Assembly (NCBI GenBank): GCA_036568605.1
Contig: DATCSE010000046.1
Span: 1-14,244, forward strand
DNA: 14,244 nucleotides
Reading direction: 5' to 3'
Origin: DATCSE01 sp036568605
GTDB taxonomy: Bacteria; Pseudomonadota; Gammaproteobacteria; Burkholderiales; Burkholderiaceae_C
Shown: positions 7,251-12,963 of the stretch, piece after piece
Layout of the letters: the number at the start of each line of letters is the position of its first letter
How positions within the stretch are numbered: position 1 is the stretch's first letter
Notes under the pieces: generated by a model
Databases searched by the model: none
What the model was told of the DNA's origin: nothing
The model's input: only the letters and a program-made list of their open reading frames with translations
Translations under genes and position numbers: made by a program

Positions 7251-7265
7251 CCCGCAGCCGAAGCG

Positions 7266-8120
7266 TTACGCCGCGCGCGGAACCGCCATCGCGAGCAGGC
7301 GCTCGATGCGCTCCTCGGTCGACGGGTGCGTCGAGAACAAGCCGCGCAGGCCGCCGCCCGACAATGGGTTCATGATCATCATCTGCGCCGTTTCGGGGTG
7401 GCGCTCGGCGGTCTCGAGCGGGATGCCCTGGGCGTAGTTGTGGATCTTCTGCAGCGCGCTCGCGAGGGCCTGCGGGTCGCCCGAGATCTCGGCGCCGCCG
7501 CGGTCCGCTTCGAACTCGCGGGCACGGCTGATCGCCATCTGGATCAGGCTCGCGGCCAGCGGGGCGAGCAGCATCACCAGCAGCCCGACGATAGGGTTCG
7601 TGGGACGGCCTTCGCTGTCGCGGCCGCCGAAGAACATGGCGAAGTTCGCGAGCATCGAGATCGCGCCGGCCATCGTCGCGCTGATCGTCGAAATCAGGAT
7701 GTCGCGGTGCCGCACGTGCGCGAGCTCGTGCGCCATCACGCCGCGCAGCTCGCGCTCGCTGAGCACGCGCAGGATGCCGGTGGTCGCCGCGACCGCGGCG
7801 TTCTGCGGGTTGCGGCCGGTCGCGAACGCGTTCGGCGCGTCTTCATCGATCAGGTAGACGCGCGGCATCGGCAGCCCGGCGCGTTGCGCGAGGTCGCGCA
7901 CGAGACGGTAGAACTGCGGCGCCGAGGTCTCGTCGACCTCGTGCGCGTTGTACATCTTCAGCACCAGCTTGTCGGAAAACCAGTAGCTGAAGAAGTTCAT
8001 GCCGAGCGCCACGATCAGCGCCAGCACCATGCCCTGCTGCCCACCGAGCAGCGAGCCGATCGCCATGAACAAGGCGGTGATCGCCGCCATCAGGACGGCG
8101 GTCTTCAGCATGTTGAACAT
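7266..8120 (-). CDS. htpX: HtpX, inner-membrane M48 zinc metalloprotease
   Basis: The 284-residue membrane protease of peptidase family M48B degrades misfolded or damaged inner-membrane proteins alongside FtsH. Two N-terminal membrane segments (about 5-24 and 28-48) precede the catalytic domain. Zinc ligands H131 and H135 lie in HELAH, with E132 as catalytic base. The third ligand is E202 in SRAREFEAD. Two further hydrophobic segments (about 145-165 and 176-198) lie between them. The conserved C-terminal block FSTHPSTEERIERL is present. Length matches the family. The ATG at 8118-8120 has an AAGGA ribosome site 8 nt upstream. It follows fmt by 102 bp, and a sigma-32-like promoter in that gap suggests independent heat-shock control, as known for E. 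coli htpX. Confidence 0.97.
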   Translation of the reverse strand: MFNMLKTAVLMAAITALFMAIGSLLGGQQGMVLALIVALGMNFFSYWFSDKLVLKMYNAHEVDETSAPQFYRLVRDLAQRAGLPMPRVYLIDEDAPNAFATGRNPQNAAVAATTGILRVLSERELRGVMAHELAHVRHRDILISTISATMAGAISMLANFAMFFGGRDSEGRPTNPIVGLLVMLLAPLAASLIQMAISRAREFEADRGGAEISGDPQALASALQKIHNYAQGIPLETAERHPETAQMMIMNPLSGGGLRGLFSTHPSTEERIERLLAMAVPRAA

Positions 8121-8164
8121 CGGGACTGTCCTTCGGGAACTCCCACAACGACGTGGTGCCCCGT

Positions 8165-8192
8165 AGATGCGGGCCCGACCGCGAAGTTCAAC
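8165..8192 (-). promoter_or_regulatory. Candidate sigma-32 heat-shock promoter for htpX
   Basis: On the minus strand, GTTGAAC (8186-8192) is followed after 14 nt by CGCATCT (8165-8171). This compares with the E. coli sigma-32 consensus CTTGAAA, 11-16 nt, CCCATnT: five of seven matches in the -35 element and a single mismatch in the -10. Transcription would start about 40 nt before the htpX ATG at 8120. It lies exactly in the fmt-htpX gap, and htpX is a known heat-shock gene in E. coli. Match seen by eye; function inferred. Confidence 0.5.
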
Positions 8193-8222
8193 GCAAGGGC
8201 CTGCCGATGCTCCGACGCGCGA

Positions 8223-9197
8223 TCAACGCGCCGGCAGCTCGAACCGCTCGCCGACCCGGGGCGCGCCGCCCTGCAGGAACACCCGTGCCGCGAGACGCTT
8301 GCCGCCGGGCCGCTGCAGCTCGGTCAGCCGCAGCGCCGACCCGGCGCCGCACGCGACGACGATGCCGCGCTCGTCGACCGCGAGCACGCGGCCCGCTTCG
8401 GCGTCGAGCGCGGCGGCGTCCCGGACGATATCGCCGCGCCAGCACTTGATCGTCTCGCCGTTCAGCACCGTGCTCGCACCGGGGAACGGATCGAACGCGC
8501 GCAACCGCCGTTCGATCTGGGCGGCCTCCTCGCGCCAGTCGATCGGGCTTTCGGCCTTCTCGATCTTGTGCGCGTAGGTGACGCCGTGGGCGGGCTGCGG
8601 GGTTCGCTGCAGCCCGCCGCAGGCCGCGATCTCCAGCGCTTCGACGATCAACCGCCCGCCCAGAGGGGCGAGGCGATCGTGCAGCGTTGCGGTCGTGTCG
8701 TCGGGACGGATCGCGAGCGGCTCGACCAGCAGCATGTCGCCGGTATCGAGCCCGGCGTCCATCTGCATGATCGTGATGCCGGTGGTCGTATCGCCGGCCT
8801 CGATCGCGCGATGAATCGGCGCGGCGCCGCGCCAGCGCGGCAGCAGCGACGCGTGGATGTTCAGGCAACCGAGCCGCGGCAGCTCGAGCACCCACGGCGG
8901 CAGGATCAGCCCGTAGGCTGCGACGACCAGCACGTCCGGCTGCGCTTCTTGCAGCGCATCGCGTGCCGCAGCGGCATCGTCCGGATACTTGCCATCCAGC
9001 CGCAGGCTGCGCGGCTGTGCGACCGGCAGACCGCGCGCAAGCGCGAACTGCTTGACCGGCGAAGCCTGCAGCTTCATGCCGCGGCCTGCGGGCCGATCAG
9101 GCTGAGTCAGGACCAGAGGGATTCGAAATCCTGCCGCATGGAGGCGTTCGAGCGCCGCTTGCGCGAACTCCGGCGTGCCGGCGAACGCAACTTTCAA
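8223..9197 (-). CDS. fmt: Methionyl-tRNA formyltransferase
   Basis: The 324-residue enzyme transfers a formyl group from 10-formyltetrahydrofolate to initiator Met-tRNA. The N-terminal formyltransferase domain opens with the expected KVAFAGTPEFA. The folate/catalytic region has NIHASLLPRWRGAAPIHRAI, with N113 and H115, and QMDAGLDTGD with D151. These correspond to the Asn-His-Asp triad of E. coli Fmt. The C-terminal tRNA-binding barrel covers about 210-324. The start is a TTG (9195-9197) that overlaps the TGA of def by 2 nt, with GAGG 7 nt upstream. The reading frame continues upstream over def, but that stretch is a frame shadow. E. coli Fmt is 315 residues, so length fits. Co-translation with def is expected. 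Confidence 0.97.
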   Translation of the reverse strand: MKVAFAGTPEFAQAALERLHAAGFRIPLVLTQPDRPAGRGMKLQASPVKQFALARGLPVAQPRSLRLDGKYPDDAAAARDALQEAQPDVLVVAAYGLILPPWVLELPRLGCLNIHASLLPRWRGAAPIHRAIEAGDTTTGITIMQMDAGLDTGDMLLVEPLAIRPDDTTATLHDRLAPLGGRLIVEALEIAACGGLQRTPQPAHGVTYAHKIEKAESPIDWREEAAQIERRLRAFDPFPGASTVLNGETIKCWRGDIVRDAAALDAEAGRVLAVDERGIVVACGAGSALRLTELQRPGGKRLAARVFLQGGAPRVGERFELPAR

Positions 9198-9706
9198 GCT
9201 CGTTCCTCTTCGCGTGCCTTCTTCAGCATCTTGGTCTTGATGCGATCGCGCTTGAGCTGGCTCAGGTACTCGACGAAGACCTTGCCGACGAGGTGATCCA
9301 TCTCGTGCTGCACGCACACCGAGAGCAGCCCCTCGGCCTCGAACTCGTACGGCTCGCCGTCGAGGTTCAGCGCGCGCACCTTGACCTTCGCATGGCGCTT
9401 GACCCGGTCGTAGATCTGCGGCACCGACAGGCAGCCCTCGTCGACGAAGCTCGTCTCCTCGCTGCGTTCGAGAATCTCGGGGTTGATCAGCACCAGCGGA
9501 TGGTCGCGCGCCTCGGAGGTGTCGATCACGATCACGCGCTCGTGCACGTCGACCTGGGTCGCTGCAAGGCCGACGCCGTCGGCTGCGTACATGGTCTCCA
9601 GCATGTCGTCGGCGAGCTGGCGAATGCGCGCGTCGACCTGCGCGACGGGCTTGGCCACGAGGTGCAGACGCGGATCGGGGTAACGGAGGATCGTGAGCTT
9701 GGCCAC
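9194..9706 (-). CDS. def: Peptide deformylase
   Basis: The 170-residue metalloenzyme removes the formyl group from the N-terminal methionine of new proteins. All three family motifs are intact: GVGLAATQ (44-51), EGCLSVP (90-96, metal ligand C92) and QHEMDHL (133-139, metal ligands H134 and H138, catalytic E135). The start is GTG at 9704-9706, giving the canonical lead AKLTILRYPDPRL. No other in-frame start lies before the first upstream stop, and the ribosome site is weak. It is the first gene of the leftward def-fmt unit and is divergent from the LysM gene across a 271-bp promoter region. Confidence 0.97.
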   Translation of the reverse strand: MAKLTILRYPDPRLHLVAKPVAQVDARIRQLADDMLETMYAADGVGLAATQVDVHERVIVIDTSEARDHPLVLINPEILERSEETSFVDEGCLSVPQIYDRVKRHAKVKVRALNLDGEPYEFEAEGLLSVCVQHEMDHLVGKVFVEYLSQLKRDRIKTKMLKKAREEERA

Positions 9707-9733
9707 GGATAAGTTCTTTCGGTGTCGAAATTC

Positions 9734-9748
9734 TGCGGCATTGCCGCA
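9734..9748. promoter_or_regulatory. Perfect 7-1-7 palindrome upstream of def
   Basis: TGCGGCA-T-TGCCGCA is a perfect inverted repeat with one central base, 28 bp upstream of the def GTG and about 230 bp upstream of the LysM gene. The size and symmetry fit either an operator for a dimeric regulator or a small hairpin in the def leader. No known regulator site was recognised. Confidence 0.35.
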
Positions 9749-9827
9749 ACAGATGCTGCTGTAGGACTTGCACCACGGCGCGGTCCGTGACGGGTCTCAC
9801 GCTGCGCCGCTTGCCGAGTCACTTTCG

Positions 9828-9856
9828 TTGCGATATCAAGGGTTTACAGGCAGAAT
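9828..9856 (+). promoter_or_regulatory. Weak sigma-70 promoter candidate for the LysM gene
   Basis: TTGCGA (9828-9833) and CAGAAT (9851-9856) are separated by 17 bp. Each matches four of six consensus positions. It sits in the least GC-rich stretch of the 271-bp divergent region and would give a leader of about 115 nt. This is a by-eye match only. Confidence 0.3.
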
Positions 9857-9977
9857 CTGCGAAACTGATTGAGGATTTTCGCCGATCCCGGCGGGCGTTG
9901 CCGAGGGTCTGGCGCCGACCCCACGGCGCGACCGACCCGGCGCGAACAGAGCAACCAGACAGAGAGAGAAAAGCCAC

Positions 9978-11159
9978 ATGACCCGTCGCCATCGTTGCGC
10001 TTTCCACGCTCGCCGCGCTGCCCGTTCATTCGTCTCCGCCGGCGCGATCGTCGCAGGAGCGCTCGGTGCGTCGTCGGTCGCGTGGGCCGTCGATTATCCG
10101 ATCACGCCGCAGCAGCGCAGCACCGCGCAGAAAGTCGCGCAGGACGGCGTGGCGCTGTCCGAGCTGGCGCCGAACGCACCCGACACCTACACCGTGAAGC
10201 CGCGCGACACGCTGTGGGACATCTCCAAGCTGTTCCTGAAGAGCCCGTGGCGCTGGCCCGAGCTGTGGGGCATGAACCTGGATCAGATCCGCAACCCGCA
10301 CCTGATCTACCCGGGGCAACTGCTGGTGCTGGACAAGTCCGGCGGCCGCGCCCGGCTGCGCGTCGGGCAGGCGGTCGACGGCGGCACGACCAAGCTGTCG
10401 CCGCGGGTGCGCGCTACGGACCTCGGCGCGGCCGGCATCCCGTCGATTCCGTTCAACCTGATCGAGCCGTTCCTCAACGAGGCGGTCGTGCTGTCGACCA
10501 ACGAACTGGCCGCGGCGCCGCGCATCGTGGCCTCACAGGAAGGCCGCGTCGTGCTGGGCCGCGGAGACATCGCGTATGTGCGCGGCGACCTTTCCAACTC
10601 GCGCGAATGGCGCGTGTTCCGCGAGCCGCGTCCGTTGAAGGACCCGGCCACGCAGGAGGTCCTCGGCTGGGAGGCCAACTACGTCGGTGCGGCCGAATAC
10701 GTGCGTCAGGGCGAAAGCCGCCCCGACGCGAGCGGCAAGACCGAGGTGGTGCCGGCCACGTTCACGATGACCAGCGTGCGCCAGGAAGCCGGCGTCGGCG
10801 ACCGGCTCGCGGTCGTGCCGCCGCGCGAGTTCACGAACTACGCGCCGCACGCGCCGCAAGGCCCGATGGCCGGCCAGATCATCGCGATGTACGGCGACGC
10901 GCTGACCGGCGGCCAGAACCAGATCGTCTCGCTGAACAGGGGCGCGGCCGACGGCATGGAGCGCGGCCACGTGCTCGCGCTGTGGCATGCCGGCCGCAGC
11001 ATGGTCGACGCGACCGATCCGTCGCGGCCGACGATCAAGTTGCCCGACGAAAAGCACGGCACGCTGTTCGTGTTCCGCGTGTTCGATCGCGTGTCGTACG
11101 CGCTGATCCTCTCGGTGCAGCAGCCGGTGCAAGCCGGCGACCGGTTCACGCAGCCCTGA
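9978..11159 (+). CDS. LysM-domain protein, exported
   Basis: The 393-residue exported protein has a long, Arg-rich Sec signal peptide ending ASSVAWA, probably cleaved after Ala37. One LysM peptidoglycan-binding domain lies at about 71-118. It starts YTVKPRDTLWDIS and ends NPHLIYPGQLLVL, with an inserted aromatic block WRWPELW (91-97). The remaining 270 residues are a conserved but uncharacterised region. Its C-terminus (about 310-392) has repeated 'G.. .GM..GHVLAL' and 'QAGDRF' elements that look like small beta-barrel modules. Homologues are regularly found beside dprA in beta-proteobacteria. It probably binds cell-wall glycan in the periplasm, but no enzymatic motif is visible. The ATG at 9978 was chosen because the signal peptide starts there; a purine-rich stretch (AGAGAGAGAAAAG) lies upstream. 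Confidence 0.9.
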   Translation: MTRRHRCAFHARRAARSFVSAGAIVAGALGASSVAWAVDYPITPQQRSTAQKVAQDGVALSELAPNAPDTYTVKPRDTLWDISKLFLKSPWRWPELWGMNLDQIRNPHLIYPGQLLVLDKSGGRARLRVGQAVDGGTTKLSPRVRATDLGAAGIPSIPFNLIEPFLNEAVVLSTNELAAAPRIVASQEGRVVLGRGDIAYVRGDLSNSREWRVFREPRPLKDPATQEVLGWEANYVGAAEYVRQGESRPDASGKTEVVPATFTMTSVRQEAGVGDRLAVVPPREFTNYAPHAPQGPMAGQIIAMYGDALTGGQNQIVSLNRGAADGMERGHVLALWHAGRSMVDATDPSRPTIKLPDEKHGTLFVFRVFDRVSYALILSVQQPVQAGDRFTQP

Positions 11160-11172
11160 TCGGCGCCGATCG

Positions 11173-11197
11173 CGATCGCCCCTCCAGAGGGCGATCG
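11173..11197 (+). other. Stem-loop between LysM gene and dprA
   Basis: CGATCGCCC (11173-11181) pairs perfectly with GGGCGATCG (11189-11197) around a 7-nt loop, 13 nt after the LysM stop codon. There is no T-run afterwards, so termination would be weak or partial. It may reduce read-through into dprA. Confidence 0.4.
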
Positions 11198-11229
11198 GAC
11201 GGCATGGGAGCCCGGCATAAGATGCCCCG

Positions 11230-12363
11230 GTGATCGCCCGGGACGAACTCGCTGCCTGGTTGCAGCTACTCGAAACACCGAACGTCGGACGCACCAGCGT
11301 GCGCCGGCTGCTTGCGGCGTTCGGCTCGCCGCAGGCAGTGCTGGCGGCCAGCGCAGCGGCACGAACCGAGGCGGCCGGCGCGAACGCCGGTGAAGCGCTC
11401 ACGGCCCCGCCTGACACGCTGCCGGCCCTGGTCGAGACCACGCTCTCCTGGCTCGCCGCGGCCCCGGGCCGCCGCATCGTCACGCTCGACGACCCGCTCT
11501 ATCCGCCCATGCTGCTCGAGACGGCGGATCCGCCGCTGCTGCTGTACGTGCAGGGCCGTGCCGAATTGCTCGCGGCCGAGTCCATCGCCGTCGTCGGCAG
11601 CCGCAACCCGACCCCGCAAGGCCTGGACAACGCGCGCACGTTCGCGGCGCAGCTCAGCCGGGCCGGGTACACCATCGTCTCCGGTCTCGCGCTGGGCATC
11701 GACGCGGCCGCGCACGAGGGCGGGCTCGACGGGGCCGGCAGCACCGTCGCGGTGGTCGGCACGGGCCTGGACATCTCCTACCCGGTACGCAACCGTGCCC
11801 TGGCCCAGCGCATTGCGGATCACGGCCTGCTCGTCAGCGAATACTCACTCGGCATGCCGCCGCTGTCGACCAACTTTCCGCAGCGCAACCGCATCATCGC
11901 AGGGCTGGCGCGCGCCACGCTGGTGGTCGAGGCGGCACCGCAGTCGGGCTCGCTGATCACCGCGCGCCTGGCCAACGAGGCCGGGCGCGACGTGCTCGCG
12001 ATCCCCGGGTCGATCCACTCGCCGCAGTCGCGCGGCTGCCATGCGCTGATCCAGCAGGGGGCCAAGCTGGTCGAGTCGGTCGCCGACATCCTCGACGAGT
12101 TGCGCCCTGCCGCAGGCGTCGCGGTGCGTCCCGCGCGACCGGCGGATCAGGCAACCCCTGCAGCCCAAGCGCCCGCGGCGTCGGAAGAAATCCCCGACCC
12201 GATACTCGCCGCGCTGGGCTACGACCCGGTCACGCTGGATTCGCTCGCCGAGCGCACCGGCTGGCCGCCGGCCGAACTGAGCATCCGTCTGCTCGATCTC
12301 GAGCTGGCGGGCCACGTCGCCCGGCTGCCGGGACAGCGTTTCCAGCGCGTCGCGCAGGCCTGA
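11230..12363 (+). CDS. dprA: DNA-processing protein DprA
   Basis: The 377-residue cytoplasmic protein protects incoming single-stranded DNA and loads RecA during natural transformation. A helical N-terminal region (about 5-75) precedes the Rossmann-fold core at about 85-292. DprA signatures there are VVGSRNPTPQG (121-131), SGLALGIDAAAH (151-162), GTGLDISYPVRN (177-188), FPQRNRIIAGL (216-226) and SGSLITARLA (239-248). A Pro/Ala-rich linker (about 293-318) leads to a C-terminal winged-helix domain (about 323-374). The start is GTG at 11230-11232; an in-frame TAA at 11218-11220 prevents an earlier start. The ribosome site is weak. It lies 70 bp downstream of the LysM gene. Full length and all motifs suggest a functional copy, although competence also needs genes not present here. 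Confidence 0.96.
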   Translation: MIARDELAAWLQLLETPNVGRTSVRRLLAAFGSPQAVLAASAAARTEAAGANAGEALTAPPDTLPALVETTLSWLAAAPGRRIVTLDDPLYPPMLLETADPPLLLYVQGRAELLAAESIAVVGSRNPTPQGLDNARTFAAQLSRAGYTIVSGLALGIDAAAHEGGLDGAGSTVAVVGTGLDISYPVRNRALAQRIADHGLLVSEYSLGMPPLSTNFPQRNRIIAGLARATLVVEAAPQSGSLITARLANEAGRDVLAIPGSIHSPQSRGCHALIQQGAKLVESVADILDELRPAAGVAVRPARPADQATPAAQAPAASEEIPDPILAALGYDPVTLDSLAERTGWPPAELSIRLLDLELAGHVARLPGQRFQRVAQA

Positions 12364-12451
12364 ACCGGGACGGCGGTTTCAAATCGCTGCAAAGGCCGCA
12401 CTTCGGTACAGGATCGCCCCTCCGCCACCCCTGCGGGCCTGGCGCGTGCGG

Positions 12452-12457
12452 TATAGT
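12452..12457 (+). promoter_or_regulatory. -10-like element directly before smg
   Basis: TATAGT matches five of six bases of the -10 consensus. If used, transcription would begin at about 12464, one base before the smg ATG, giving an essentially leaderless message. No good -35 hexamer is present at the usual distance, so the call is tentative. Confidence 0.3.
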
Positions 12458-12464
12458 GAATCCC

Positions 12465-12917
12465 ATGTTCGACGTGCTCGTGTACCTGTACGAAAACTAC
12501 TGGCGGCCCGATGCGTGTCCCGACCACGACCAGCTGACGCGCAAGCTCTCCTCGGTCGGATTCGAGTCGGACGAGATCCAGGAAGCACTCTCGTGGCTGG
12601 ACGGCGTCGCCGCCGCAGCGGAGTCCTACGACGGCGGGCAAGGCGGGCGCAGCATCCGCGTCTACTCGCCGGTCGAACAGGAGCACCTGGGCGAAGAGTC
12701 GATCGGCTTCATCAGCTTCCTCGAGTCGGCCGGCGTGCTCCCCCCGCCGATGCGCGAGATGGTGATCGACCGTGCCAGCGCGATTCCCGGCGGCCCGCTC
12801 GACCTCGAAGACCTGAAGATCATCGTGCTGATGGTGTTCTGGAGCCTGGGCGAAGAGCCCGATGCGCTGATCCTCGACGAGTTGTTCGTCGACCCGGAAG
12901 ATCGGTTGATCCACTGA
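12465..12917 (+). CDS. smg: Smg (DUF494) family protein
   Basis: The 150-residue conserved proteobacterial protein is of unknown biochemical function. The start MFDVLVYLYENYW matches the family's characteristic opening, which fixes the ATG at 12465 and not the in-frame GTG at 12456. The protein is acidic and largely helical. Two recognisable blocks are the N-terminal helix with DHDQLTRKLSSVGFESDEIQ (residues 24-43, start of a helical bundle) and the C-terminal DLEDLKIIVLMVFWSLGEEP. It lies 101 bp after dprA, the usual neighbour in beta- and gamma-proteobacteria. No Shine-Dalgarno is visible before the ATG. A bidirectional terminator follows 16 nt after the stop codon. Confidence 0.93.
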   Translation: MFDVLVYLYENYWRPDACPDHDQLTRKLSSVGFESDEIQEALSWLDGVAAAAESYDGGQGGRSIRVYSPVEQEHLGEESIGFISFLESAGVLPPPMREMVIDRASAIPGGPLDLEDLKIIVLMVFWSLGEEPDALILDELFVDPEDRLIH

Positions 12918-12933
12918 ACCGAACTCCATCAGC

Positions 12934-12959
12934 AAAAACGCGGCCCCGGCCGCGTTTTT
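12934..12959. terminator. Bidirectional Rho-independent terminator
   Basis: AAAAACGCGGCC (12934-12945) and GGCCGCGTTTTT (12948-12959) form a perfect 12-bp stem, the GC core flanked by A5 and T5. On the plus strand T5-G-T4 follows; on the minus strand T5 follows. It sits between the convergent smg and DUF1631 genes and should stop transcripts from both sides. Confidence 0.93.
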
Positions 12960-12963
12960 GTTT

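Noticed and set aside
7050..9296. 748-codon plus-strand open frame opposite htpX and fmt
   Set aside because: Low-complexity Arg/Ala/Gln-rich translation spans two well-conserved antisense genes and their gap. It is a GC-phase artefact.
8223..9800. 525-codon frame that would fuse an extra N-terminal domain to Fmt
   Set aside because: The extra part is an out-of-frame reading of def. The Fmt homology begins at the TTG at 9197 next to a good ribosome site.
12456..12464. GTG start of smg three codons upstream
   Set aside because: The family-conserved N-terminus MFDVLVYL begins at the ATG at 12465, and the GTG overlaps the candidate -10 element.
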